From an uncultured Niabella sp. (lineage in GTDB: Bacteria; Bacteroidota; Bacteroidia; Chitinophagales; Chitinophagaceae), in assembly GCA_934486785.1 (NCBI GenBank), contig CAKSQK010000009.1:1-64000 (forward strand): a stretch of DNA of 64,000 nucleotides. Direction: 5' to 3'. Each line of letters starts with the position of its first letter. Position 1 is the stretch's first letter. The position numbers were made by a program, and so were the translations under genes. Of this stretch, positions 52,301-61,097 are shown piece by piece. The notes under the pieces were generated by a model, which had not been told where the DNA came from, made no database searches, and saw only the letters and a list, made by a program, of their open reading frames with translations.

Positions 52301-52338
52301 TATTTGCGTGTAAGGTATTTAAAAAAAACGGTAAAAAG

Positions 52339-52371
52339 AAAAGCGGGACACTGTAATAGTACCCCGCTTTT
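52339..52371 (-). terminator. intrinsic terminator after the DksA-like gene
   Basis: Stem AAAAGCGGG (52339-52347) with CCCGCTTTT (52363-52371), 15-nt loop, followed on the minus strand by a T-rich tract. It sits 20 bp after the DksA-like stop and ends the ileS-dksA transcript. Confidence 0.85.
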
Positions 52372-52390
52372 AAAATATCTGCAAGCAGCA

Positions 52391-53185
52391 TTACCTGCTC
52401 ATTTTAGATTTTGCCTCCATGCTTAATGTGGCGTGCGGCACAGCGCGCAGCCTGGCTTTTTCAATTAGCTTACCCGTTACGCGGCAAATGCCGTAAGTTT
52501 TGTTTTCTACCCTTACCAATGCTTTTTCCAAGTGATCAATAAACGTGATCTGGCGGCTTGCCAACTGGCTCAGTTGCTCACGTTCCATGCTCACGCTGCC
52601 ATCTTCCATTGTCATGTAACGGCCTTCGTCCAGGTCGCCACCTTCATCACGGCGGGTAATAAGCCCCTGCAGGTAAGTAAGCTCTTTTTTAGCAGCATCT
52701 AACTTTCTTAAAATTATTTCTTTAAACTCCTGTAAATCACTATCAGAATACCTCACAACAGATTTTGCTTTTTCAATTTTTGGTGCATCTAAAACACTTT
52801 TTGTAAAATCGGGCTGGTACTTAACTGCTTTTTTGGTAGACAGTTTGGGCACCACCACTTTTGGCGCTTTTACTTCTTTTTTAGGCGCAGATGCGGGTTT
52901 TTTTACAATTTCTTTCGCTGTTTCTTTTACGGCGGCTTTTTTTGCAGGCACTGGCGTGGCTTTTTTAACAGCGGCTTTTTTTGCAGGCGCCTTAGCCGGT
53001 GTGACTTTAGCCGCAGGTTTTGCCGCTTTTTTAGGCGCTGTCGTATTTTTCACGGGTACAGCTTTTTTAGCCGGAGCTATCTTTTTCGCAGGCGCTTTTG
53101 CAGCAGTTGCTGTAGCTTTTTTAGCTGGTACTGCCTTTTTTGAAGGTGCAGCTTTTTTAGCTGCTGCTTTTTTAGTTGTAGCCAT
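52391..53185 (-). CDS. DksA/TraR-like protein with histone-H1-like N-terminal tail
   Basis: A 264-residue protein. The first 125 residues are a low-complexity Lys/Ala/Pro tail (repeated AKKA, AAKK, APAKK), like bacterial histone-H1-type DNA-binding tails. Residues about 145-264 resemble DksA/TraR: a coiled coil (LRKLDAAKKELTYLQGLITRR) and a C-terminal end YGICRVTGKLIEKARLRAVPHA where the zinc finger would be; it has only one Cys, so no C4 zinc site. Zinc-less relatives of this sort are common in Bacteroidota. It follows ileS by 6 bp. A chromatin or transcription role is inference. Confidence 0.87.
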   Translation of the reverse strand: MATTKKAAAKKAAPSKKAVPAKKATATAAKAPAKKIAPAKKAVPVKNTTAPKKAAKPAAKVTPAKAPAKKAAVKKATPVPAKKAAVKETAKEIVKKPASAPKKEVKAPKVVVPKLSTKKAVKYQPDFTKSVLDAPKIEKAKSVVRYSDSDLQEFKEIILRKLDAAKKELTYLQGLITRRDEGGDLDEGRYMTMEDGSVSMEREQLSQLASRQITFIDHLEKALVRVENKTYGICRVTGKLIEKARLRAVPHATLSMEAKSKMSR

Positions 53186-53191
53186 CTTACT

Positions 53192-56100
53192 TTAACCTTT
53201 TTTTGTTACAATCGTTACTAATTGATTATCATTCACTTCTACTTCTGTACCTCCTTCTGCAATAGAATAAAACTCCAGCGTATCCGCCAGAATTTCCGCG
53301 CAAATATAGTCTTTAAAGGCGATTAATGAGCTTTTTAAGGGTTCATTTGTGTCTATTTGTACATGAATCCTGTCGGTTAATTCAAACCCGCTGTCTTTAC
53401 GGATTTTTTGTATGCGGTTCACAAATTCACGCGCATCGCCTTCCTGCTGCAGCTCGGGGGTGATGGTAATATCCAGCGCCACTGTAAGCGGCCCTTTTGA
53501 GGCTACCGTCCAGCCTGGAATGTCTTCGCTGGTAAGCTCCACTTCGCCAATGGCCAGCAAAATGTTCTCTCCGTTAATATTCAGCTCGTACTGCCCGTCA
53601 CGCTCTAGCCTGGCAATATCTTCCTGTGTAAATTTTGAAAGAGCCGTGGAAACCGCTTTCATTTTAGGGCCTAATTTTTTGCCAAGGGCTACAAAATTGG
53701 GTTTTATTTTCTTGCTGATGAAAGTGTTATCTGGCTGCAGGTATTCAATTTCTTTCACATTCACTTCTGATTTGACCAGGTCTTCCACCTTTACCAGTTG
53801 CTCCTGCATGTGCTGGTTTAGCACGGGAATGAGCACTTTTTGTAACGGCTGACGCACCTTAATATTTACTTTTTTACGCAGTGAGAGGATAAGCGACGAA
53901 GCGTCCTGTGCCAGTTGCATCCTTTCTTCCAGGCTGTTATCAATGACTGTTTCATTTACTGCCGGGAACAAAACATGGTGCACCGATTCCACATTGTGGC
54001 GGCGGGTAACGGCATTGAGGTTTTGAAAAACGGCGTCGCTAAAGAAAGGCGCGATGGGCGCCATCAGGCGGCATACGGTTTCCAGGCACTCATAAAGCGT
54101 TTGGTAGGCTGCAATTTTATCTTCTTCATATTCTCCTTTCCAAAAACGGCGACGGCAAAGGCGCACGTACCAGTTGCTAAGGTGTTCATCTACAAAATCT
54201 TCAATCAGCCGCCCGGCCTGCGTGGGTTCATAATCGTCCATGGCGCGCGCCACTTTGCTTACCAGCGTATTGAGGGAAGAAAGGATCCAGCGGTCAATTT
54301 CCGGCCTTTCGTTGACGGGTATTGTGGCTTCGGCGTAGCTAAAGCCGTCTACATTGGCATACAATGCAAAAAACTGGTAAGTATTGTAAAGTGTGCCAAA
54401 GAATTTTCGCTGCACCTCGCGGATGCCTTCAATATCAAACTTTAAATTATCCCAGGGCGATGCATTGGTAACCAGGTACCAGCGCGTGGCATCGGCTCCA
54501 AATTTTTCTATTGTATCAAACGGGTCAATGGCATTGCCAAGGCGCTTGCTCATTTTGTTGCCGTTCTTATCCAGCACCAGGCCGTTGCTCATTACGGTTT
54601 TAAAAGCCACAGAGTCGAATACCAGCGAGGCTATGGAGTGTAATGTGTAAAACCAGCCGCGGGTTTGGTCTACGCCTTCGCAAATAAAATCTGCGGGAAA
54701 AGCGCCTTCAAAGCCTGCTTTAAACGGCTGCGGATGGCCGGCTTTAAGCTTTTCATAATCCAATCCCCACTGGGCAAAAGGCATGGCGCCACTGTCAAAC
54801 CATACATCAATCAGATCTGGCTCACGGCGCATGGGCCTGCCATCATCGCTTACCAGCACCACGTCGTCTACGTAAGGTTTGTGCAGATCAAGAATACCAT
54901 TGTGCAGGTAATGATGATTGATATCGCCACCTAAAACCTCGTTGGCTTTTTTTATTTCTGTTTCCAGCTCTTCCATGGAACCAATGCATTTTTGCTGTGC
55001 GCCGTCTTCTGTACTCCACACCGGCAGCGGGGTGCCCCAGTAGCGGCTGCGGCTCAGGTTCCAGTCTACCATATTTTCCAGCCAGTTGCCAAAGCGGCCT
55101 TCGCCGGTACTTTTGGGTTTCCAGTTGATGGTTTTGTTCAGCTCTACCATTCTTTCCCTGATGGCCGTGGTTTTAATAAACCAGGCATCCAGCGGGTAAT
55201 ACAAAATTGGCTTATCAGTTCGCCAGCAATGGGGATAGTTGTGCTGGTATTTCTCCACTTTGAACGCCTTGCCTTCTTTTTTGAGGTCAACAGCAATGTC
55301 TACATTCACATCAACATAATCCTTTTCATCTTTATAATCCTTCACGTAGCGATTGCTATAGGGGCCCATGCCGTCAACAAACTTGCCCTCCCTGTCCACC
55401 ATTGTTAAAATACCAATGTTGTATTTTTTACCCACCCGGTAGTCGTCTGCGCCAAACGCGGGGGCCGTGTGCACAATACCGGTTCCGTCTTCGGTAGTAA
55501 CAAAATCGCCAACCAGCACACGAAACGGCTGCGCGCCGGGTGTGATCTCCTCAATCTTTTCAGGTGAATTGGCTTCAAAAGGCATTAGCTGTTCGTATTG
55601 AATGCGTTCAAGCTGCTGGCCTTTTATTTCTGCCAGAATTTTATAAGGCAGCAGTTCTCCTTTTTCTCCCTGAAAACCAGGCAGTGCCCCATCTTTTACT
55701 TCAGCCTCATCTTTAAAATATTTATGCAGCAATGCTTTGGCAACAATAACTGTTTGAGGCGCCAGCGTGTAAGGATTATAGGTTTGCACCAGCGTGTAGG
55801 CAATATTAGCGCCAACCGTCAACCCCAGGTTGGAAGGCAGTGTCCAGGGCGTGGTAGTCCATGCCATGAAATGGATATCGCTTTCAGCGTCATTAAAAAG
55901 AAACTCGCTTTTATCATTTCTTACCACTCTAAATAAAACCGTGGCCGAAGTATCCTTTACATCTTTATAGGTTCCGGGCTGGTTCAGCTCGTGCGAGCTG
56001 AGGCCTGTGCCGGCCGCCGGGGAATAAGGCTGTATGCTGACGCTTTTATAAAGCAACCCTTTATTGTACAATTGTTTCAGCAGCCACCACAGGGTTTCAA

Positions 56101-56566
56101 TGTATTCATTCTTAAACGTAATATAAGGGTCGTTCAAATCTACCCAGTAACCCATTTTGCGTGTCAGATCGTCCCACTGGCTTTTAAAGCGCAGTACTGC
56201 TTCGCGGCATTTCTGGTTGTATTGTTCTACAGAAATTTTTTTACCAATATCTTCTTTTGTAATGCCCAGTTCCTTTTCCACGCCCAGCTCTACGGGCAGG
56301 CCGTGCGTATCCCATCCGCCTTTGCGTTTTACCTGAAAACCCTGCATGGTTTTGTAACGACATACCAAATCCTTCAGCGTGCGCGAAATGACGTGGTGAA
56401 TGCCTGGCATGCCGTTGGCGCTGGGCGGGCCTTCGTAAAACACAAATGGTGTTTGCCCCTCACGCAGGGAAACACTTTTCTCAAATGCTGCCGATTCATT
56501 CCATTTAGCCAGAATTTCCTTTTCAATGGAAGGAAGGTTCAGGCCGGTAAATTCTCTGTATTTCAT
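53192..56566 (-). CDS. ileS: isoleucine-tRNA ligase, type 2, with GIHH in place of HIGH
   Basis: A 1124-residue class I synthetase, longer than E. coli IleRS (938). The second signature KMSKR (671-675) is normal. Editing-domain motifs WTTTPWTLPSN (236-246) and TAPAFGADDY (367-376) are present. The first signature HIGH is replaced by Gly55-Ile56-His57-His58 in NGMPGIHHVI. Type 2 IleRS with this GxHH swap has been reported to resist mupirocin strongly. The ending runs KVTKKG-like after a long anticodon-binding region. It is co-transcribed with the DksA-like gene. Confidence 0.97.
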   Translation of the reverse strand: MKYREFTGLNLPSIEKEILAKWNESAAFEKSVSLREGQTPFVFYEGPPSANGMPGIHHVISRTLKDLVCRYKTMQGFQVKRKGGWDTHGLPVELGVEKELGITKEDIGKKISVEQYNQKCREAVLRFKSQWDDLTRKMGYWVDLNDPYITFKNEYIETLWWLLKQLYNKGLLYKSVSIQPYSPAAGTGLSSHELNQPGTYKDVKDTSATVLFRVVRNDKSEFLFNDAESDIHFMAWTTTPWTLPSNLGLTVGANIAYTLVQTYNPYTLAPQTVIVAKALLHKYFKDEAEVKDGALPGFQGEKGELLPYKILAEIKGQQLERIQYEQLMPFEANSPEKIEEITPGAQPFRVLVGDFVTTEDGTGIVHTAPAFGADDYRVGKKYNIGILTMVDREGKFVDGMGPYSNRYVKDYKDEKDYVDVNVDIAVDLKKEGKAFKVEKYQHNYPHCWRTDKPILYYPLDAWFIKTTAIRERMVELNKTINWKPKSTGEGRFGNWLENMVDWNLSRSRYWGTPLPVWSTEDGAQQKCIGSMEELETEIKKANEVLGGDINHHYLHNGILDLHKPYVDDVVLVSDDGRPMRREPDLIDVWFDSGAMPFAQWGLDYEKLKAGHPQPFKAGFEGAFPADFICEGVDQTRGWFYTLHSIASLVFDSVAFKTVMSNGLVLDKNGNKMSKRLGNAIDPFDTIEKFGADATRWYLVTNASPWDNLKFDIEGIREVQRKFFGTLYNTYQFFALYANVDGFSYAEATIPVNERPEIDRWILSSLNTLVSKVARAMDDYEPTQAGRLIEDFVDEHLSNWYVRLCRRRFWKGEYEEDKIAAYQTLYECLETVCRLMAPIAPFFSDAVFQNLNAVTRRHNVESVHHVLFPAVNETVIDNSLEERMQLAQDASSLILSLRKKVNIKVRQPLQKVLIPVLNQHMQEQLVKVEDLVKSEVNVKEIEYLQPDNTFISKKIKPNFVALGKKLGPKMKAVSTALSKFTQEDIARLERDGQYELNINGENILLAIGEVELTSEDIPGWTVASKGPLTVALDITITPELQQEGDAREFVNRIQKIRKDSGFELTDRIHVQIDTNEPLKSSLIAFKDYICAEILADTLEFYSIAEGGTEVEVNDNQLVTIVTKKG

Positions 56567-57014
56567 CCAAAAAATATCTTTAAATGCCGGATGTAAAAAT
56601 TTTATAAATGATTTATGTGCGCTCCGGCTGTTCTTATAGTTTGCTAAAAAAGAGTGCGAAGGTAACGAAAAATGAGCTGTAATTTCTTTGCCATCTGTCT
56701 TTGTCTTTCATTTGCTTACATCTGAGGGCATAGATTTGTTCCCGCTGATGCCGCTGATTTTATGCGCTGATTTTCGCTGATATTTATTCTGCGTTATCTG
56801 CGTTTGTGTTTCATCTGCGTTATTTGCGGGAAAGATAATTGTTCCCGCAGATGCCGCTGAATTTAGCGCAGATTTTTCGCTGATGTTTATTCTGCGTTAT
56901 CTGCGTTTGTATTTCATCTGCGTTATTTGCGGGAAAAATTTTTTTGATGCTGGTTGACTTTGCGCAGATTTCTTCGCTGATGTTTAGCAAAAAGGGTTGG
57001 CGCATGTGTACATA
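56567..57014. repeat. intergenic region with tandem repeats between ileS and the DUF5009 gene
   Basis: The only gap above 300 bp (448 bp). Two imperfect direct copies, about 96 bp each and 103 bp apart (56738-56833 and 56841-56936), plus a partial third (56958-56985). Each has a core rich in CTGCGTTATCTGCG and ends as TTCCCGC...TGCGGGAA, a terminal inverted repeat. A degenerate ileS -7 (TACCTTCG, minus, 56657-56664) precedes them. No gene is supported here. Confidence 0.85.
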
Positions 57015-58238
57015 CTAAATCTTTAATTTGATATGCAGTTTGCCCAGCAGGTGCGTAATGCCGATGATGAGAAGCGAAAATGCCATGCATTTGACCAGCC
57101 CCACAAAACCAATGTTAAGCCAAACCGGCCAGTGAAACCCGGTGATGGTAAAAATAGCGTACACTACATAAGGCACCAGGTAGCAGGTAAGCGTTGCTGT
57201 TCCTGCTGTTTTAATAATATTGAACCAATGCGTTTTGCCCTTTTCTGCCAGCCAGTAAAATAAGCTATATAAAGCAACTGCAATACCGGTACAATACAGT
57301 ATCCATGGCGGGGTAACCTGTATTTTTGAAATGATCCAAAACCTGTTTGAGATGACCGCCAGCAAAAACAGTATGCCGGTAATTAGTGCCGCGTATTTTA
57401 ATTTTTCAGCATTTTTTAAATGCACATACTTTGCGCTTGTTAGCGAAAGCAGAATGCCCGCCATAACCAGCGCATTGTGGCCGCCGTTGCCAATGGCCAA
57501 CACGTTCAGCATCTGGTCTAAAAAGTTGCCTTTGGCAAGGTTGAGAATGGGCAGCCCGTCTTTTAAAGGGCTTTTAAGAAAGCACAAAACCAGGAATACG
57601 AGCCAGGCGCCGGCTAACATTTTTAAATTGCTGCGCACAAATAAATAGATCATGGCGCAAACAAGATATGCCCAACCTATAAGCCCTAATATACCCCACC
57701 AGCGGGAAGTGAAAACGCCGCCGTTTGCATCGCGGAATATAAAAGCCAGGTAAACCATGATGAGCAGACCCGATATTTTTAAACCGGAATACAAATAACG
57801 GGTGGTTTTTTTGTGGGTTTCGGGGTATACATTCCACACCAGAAAGAAAGAGGTTACCATTACTATGGTAAAGGTTGCAGTGGTAAACCCGGTACCGGGG
57901 CTTACGCCAGAGCCTGTGTTTACTGTAAAAACGCCCATGATGATGAGGGCAAGCGAACGTACCAGGATATGGCCCATGGTGCTAAGCCCGGAGAGCCCTT
58001 TGCTGAACCTGCGCTCAATGGCATAGGGAACAGACATGCCTACCACAAAAAGAAAAACAGGAAAAATAATATCCGAAAAGCCCAGCATATCTTCTGTAGC
58101 TGCCGCATGTTTCATCCAGTGAGGAATGCCTTTTACTGATGCAAAATCATTTACAAAAATCATCAGCAGCATGGTAACTGCCCGCAGTATGTCAATGGCC
58201 GGGTTTCGTTTAGTCAGGTCAATGCCTTCTTTGCTCAT
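57015..58238 (-). CDS. DUF5009/acyltransferase-like membrane protein
   Basis: A 407-residue protein with about 11 hydrophobic segments. Start RNPAIDILRAVTMLLMIFVND and a histidine-bearing loop GIPHWMKHAA resemble the HGSNAT (heparan-alpha-glucosaminide N-acetyltransferase)-like family DUF5009, which transfers acyl groups across the membrane to sugars. It has its own -7 element. Substrate unknown. Confidence 0.85.
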   Translation of the reverse strand: MSKEGIDLTKRNPAIDILRAVTMLLMIFVNDFASVKGIPHWMKHAAATEDMLGFSDIIFPVFLFVVGMSVPYAIERRFSKGLSGLSTMGHILVRSLALIIMGVFTVNTGSGVSPGTGFTTATFTIVMVTSFFLVWNVYPETHKKTTRYLYSGLKISGLLIMVYLAFIFRDANGGVFTSRWWGILGLIGWAYLVCAMIYLFVRSNLKMLAGAWLVFLVLCFLKSPLKDGLPILNLAKGNFLDQMLNVLAIGNGGHNALVMAGILLSLTSAKYVHLKNAEKLKYAALITGILFLLAVISNRFWIISKIQVTPPWILYCTGIAVALYSLFYWLAEKGKTHWFNIIKTAGTATLTCYLVPYVVYAIFTITGFHWPVWLNIGFVGLVKCMAFSLLIIGITHLLGKLHIKLKI

Positions 58239-58277
58239 AGCTGATCATTTTGTCAGGGAGATCTTGTCACGCTTTTA

Positions 58278-58285
58278 CAAATATA
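58278..58285 (-). promoter_or_regulatory. -7 element of the DUF5009 gene
   Basis: TATATTTG on the minus strand, an exact match, about 40 bp before the ATG at 58238. Confidence 0.5.
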
Positions 58286-58343
58286 ACTTTGAATAAGAAT
58301 ATGGATCCCGGCCATGCCGGAATTCTGTTTTTGTGTGGATCGC

Positions 58344-58351
58344 TATCTTTA
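58344..58351 (+). promoter_or_regulatory. near-consensus -7 element of pepE
   Basis: TATCTTTA differs from TAnnTTTG in the last base. It lies 20 bp before the ATG at 58372 and within the longer open frame, so it supports the downstream start. Confidence 0.4.
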
Positions 58352-58371
58352 CAAAATCTCAAACACGGAAA

Positions 58372-59085
58372 ATGAAAAATATTTTACTGGCAAGCACATC
58401 GGCCCTGTTTGGCGGGCAATACCTGGAATATATTAAAGAAGAAATTGCGGCGCTGTTTACAGGTGTGGATGAGATTGTATTTATTCCCTTTGCGCGGCCG
58501 GGTGGCATTTCGCATGATGAATACACGCTAAAGGCTGCGGCTTTTTTTAGCACGCTGAATATAAAAGTAACCGGCCTGCACCGTTTTGAAGAGCCTGCGG
58601 AAGCCATAAAAAACGCAAAAGGATTTTTTACCGGCGGCGGCAATACGTTTTTACTTACCAAAACCCTGCACGAGTTGAAACTGATGGAAGTGTTGAAAGA
58701 AGCGATTCTGGCTGGTAAACCTTACCTGGGAACAAGCGCCGGATCTAACATTGCGGGGCAAAACATTCGCACAACCAATGATATGCCTATTGTGTACCCG
58801 CCTTCTTTTGACGCGATGGGCATTTTGCCGTTCAACATCAACCCGCATTATTTAGACCCGGACCTGACACTGAAGCATAACGGTGAAACCCGGGAAACAA
58901 GGATACTGGAATTTCTTACACAAAACCGCCTGCCTGTAATAGGCCTGCGCGAAGGAAGCTGGCTGCGCGTAAAAGGAGAAACGATCACGCTTGACGGCCC
59001 GCTGACAGCCCGCGTATTTGAACCAGGGAAGGAGCCGTATGAAATGGAACCTGGAATGAAAATTTCGCTATCAGGCAACATATAA
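58372..59085 (+). CDS. pepE: dipeptidase E (alpha-aspartyl dipeptidase, peptidase S51)
   Basis: A 237-residue serine peptidase that removes N-terminal Asp from Asp-X dipeptides. The nucleophile Ser122 is in GTSAGSN, with GGGNTFLL (88-95) and NPHYLDPDL (His) downstream as in PepE. The start at 58372 begins with MKNILLASTS and has a near-consensus -7 upstream. It converges with korA; a terminator lies between. Confidence 0.93.
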   Translation: MKNILLASTSALFGGQYLEYIKEEIAALFTGVDEIVFIPFARPGGISHDEYTLKAAAFFSTLNIKVTGLHRFEEPAEAIKNAKGFFTGGGNTFLLTKTLHELKLMEVLKEAILAGKPYLGTSAGSNIAGQNIRTTNDMPIVYPPSFDAMGILPFNINPHYLDPDLTLKHNGETRETRILEFLTQNRLPVIGLREGSWLRVKGETITLDGPLTARVFEPGKEPYEMEPGMKISLSGNI

Positions 59086-59121
59086 AATGCCGAACGCGAT
59101 TAGCATCCGGCATTCAATTTT
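59086..59121 (+). terminator. intrinsic terminator after pepE
   Basis: Stem AATGCCG (59086-59092) with CGGCATT (59108-59114), 15-nt loop, then TTTTTT after a short spacer. It lies at the pepE stop. Confidence 0.75.
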
Positions 59122-59136
59122 TTAAAGATTTTTATT

Positions 59137-60981
59137 TTACAAATATTTATTCAGCTCTTCCAGCAATTCTGCCCTTGTAATGGGTACGCCCATTACTTTA
59201 TGATATCCTTTAGCATCAACCAAAAACTGGTCGCGTATGATCTTTATCAATTGCCCATTGTTGATTTCGGGGATAACGATGGTTTCAAAATTCTTTAAAA
59301 TTTCGCCCAGGTTTTTAGGGAACGGGCGCAGGTAGCGAATATGAGCATGGCTTACAGATTTGCCCTGTGCCTGTAATTCAAGACATACAGATTTGATAAC
59401 ACCATAGGTGGAACCCCAGCCAAGTACCAGCACTTTGCCTTTTTCTTCTCCGCTGTCAATTTTTTGCTCGGGAATGAAGTTGGCTATTTTGTTCACTTTT
59501 TCTTCCCTTATTTTCACCATGAGCTGGTGGTTTTCGGGCTCGTAGTTGATGTTGCCTGTAATATTTTGTTTTTCAATACCACCAATCCTGTGCTCCAGCG
59601 CTTTGGTGCCGGGTACCGCCCAGGGGCGCACCAGGTTTTCATCACGCATGTAAGGCATAAATTTTTCTTCGCCGTGGCCAAGCTCGGTTTTAAACGTTAC
59701 GTGTATGGGCGGCAGGTCTTCCTCCTGTGGGAACATCCAGGGCTCGGCGCCATTGGCAATGTAGCCATCGCTTAAAAATATTACCGGCGTCATGTGCTGC
59801 AGGCTGATCCTTGTGGCTTCATACACCGCTTCAAAAGCATCTGCCGGAGAGCTTGCGGCAATTACCGGCATGGGGCTTTCGCCGTTCCTTCCGTAAAACG
59901 CCTGCAATAAATCGCTTTGCTCTGTTTTTGTAGGCAACCCTGTTGACGGGCCGCCTCTTTGCACGTTTATGATCACCAGCGGAATTTCGAGCATCACCGC
60001 AAGGCCCATAGCTTCGGTTTTTAGCGCCATACCTGGGCCGGAAGTAGTGGTTACGCCCAGCGCACCGCCGTAAGAAGCGCCAATTGCTGCACAAATGCCT
60101 GCAATTTCATCTTCTGCCTGGTAAGTGCGTACTCCAAAATTTTTATGCAAACTTAGTTCGTGTAAAATATCAGATGCTGGTGTAATAGGGTAAGAGCCTA
60201 AGAACAAAGGCAATCCGCTTTTTTGAGAAGCCGCAATTAAACCCAAAGCCACGGCAGGGTTGCCCATGATGGAGCGATAACTGCCTGCTTCCATTTTTGC
60301 TTTTTCCACCACGTAAGTTGTGTTCAGCGCTTCAGTGGTTTCACCATAATAATACCCTGCTTTTAAAGCTTTAATGTTGCTTTCTAAGATCTCGGCTTTT
60401 TTACCAAATTTTTCTGTTAGAAAAGAGATGGTATTATTCATATCTCTGTTATACAGCCAGTACAAAAAGCCCAGTACAAACATGTTTTTTGCGCGGTCTT
60501 TTTCCTTCACGCTCATGGTTACCTCTTTCAGCGCTTCGCGGGTAAGCTTTGTAACATCAATTTTTACCACATCATGCCCGCTCAGGCTGTCATTTTCAAG
60601 CGGGTTTTCCCCTTCGGGGTAATTGGCCAGGCGAAGGTTTTTGGCATCAAAACCATCCGTATTGGCTATGATCTTTCCGCCTTTTTTTAGCCCGCCTAAA
60701 TTGGCCTTTAGTGCCGCGGCATTCATGGCCACCAGCACATCGCACTGGTCGCCAGGCGTATATATATTATTAGATGAAAAGCGTAACTGAAAACCGCTCA
60801 CGCCGGGTAAAGTACCCTGTGGCGCCCTGATCTCCGCCGGAAAATCCGGGAAAGTAGAAAGGTCTGCGCCCATTAAAGCCACATTATTGGTGAATTGAGT
60901 GCCGGTAAGCTGCATGCCATCGCCACTGTCTCCTGCAAATTTTATTACTACGTCCTGTAGTACCTCCTGAGTCCTAGCCAT
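59137..60981 (-). CDS. korA: 2-oxoacid:acceptor oxidoreductase alpha subunit (gamma-alpha fusion)
   Basis: A 614-residue subunit of a ferredoxin-type 2-oxoacid oxidoreductase, likely 2-oxoglutarate-type KorA. The N-terminal gamma-like domain (about 1-190) has IKFAGDSGDGMQLTGTQF; the alpha domain follows (PITPASDILHELS, TTSGPGMALKTEAMGLAV, QRGGPSTGLPTKTEQSDLL). The beta subunit (KorB, TPP- and Fe-S-binding) is not beside it: downstream is pepE on the other strand, and upstream is an SRPBCC gene. The complex must get its beta subunit from elsewhere. Confidence 0.93.
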   Translation of the reverse strand: MARTQEVLQDVVIKFAGDSGDGMQLTGTQFTNNVALMGADLSTFPDFPAEIRAPQGTLPGVSGFQLRFSSNNIYTPGDQCDVLVAMNAAALKANLGGLKKGGKIIANTDGFDAKNLRLANYPEGENPLENDSLSGHDVVKIDVTKLTREALKEVTMSVKEKDRAKNMFVLGFLYWLYNRDMNNTISFLTEKFGKKAEILESNIKALKAGYYYGETTEALNTTYVVEKAKMEAGSYRSIMGNPAVALGLIAASQKSGLPLFLGSYPITPASDILHELSLHKNFGVRTYQAEDEIAGICAAIGASYGGALGVTTTSGPGMALKTEAMGLAVMLEIPLVIINVQRGGPSTGLPTKTEQSDLLQAFYGRNGESPMPVIAASSPADAFEAVYEATRISLQHMTPVIFLSDGYIANGAEPWMFPQEEDLPPIHVTFKTELGHGEEKFMPYMRDENLVRPWAVPGTKALEHRIGGIEKQNITGNINYEPENHQLMVKIREEKVNKIANFIPEQKIDSGEEKGKVLVLGWGSTYGVIKSVCLELQAQGKSVSHAHIRYLRPFPKNLGEILKNFETIVIPEINNGQLIKIIRDQFLVDAKGYHKVMGVPITRAELLEELNKYL

Positions 60982-61000
60982 ATCAAATTAAAAAAGTGCA

Positions 61001-61008
61001 CAAATGTA
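61001..61008 (-). promoter_or_regulatory. -7 element of korA
   Basis: TACATTTG on the minus strand, an exact match, 20 bp before the korA ATG. Confidence 0.5.
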
Positions 61009-61097
61009 CGATTGTTTCTGATTAATAAAAGGTGAAATTGTGTTCTGACACCGCGTTAAAGCAAATGCGGCGCCTGTAATGAAACTGGTTTGGGCCA

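Noticed and set aside
52833..53195. Hydrophobic 120-codon frame opposite the DksA-like gene
   Set aside because: It is the antisense reading of a Lys/Ala-rich tail, which gives Phe/Ala-rich shadows; there is no start signal.
56738..56985. Repeats as a CRISPR array
   Set aside because: Only two full copies of about 96 bp, adjacent without unique spacers of constant size, and no cas genes in the window.
56820..57005. 61-codon frame in the ileS-DUF5009 gap
   Set aside because: It lies inside the tandem repeat and is not supported by any motif or start signal.
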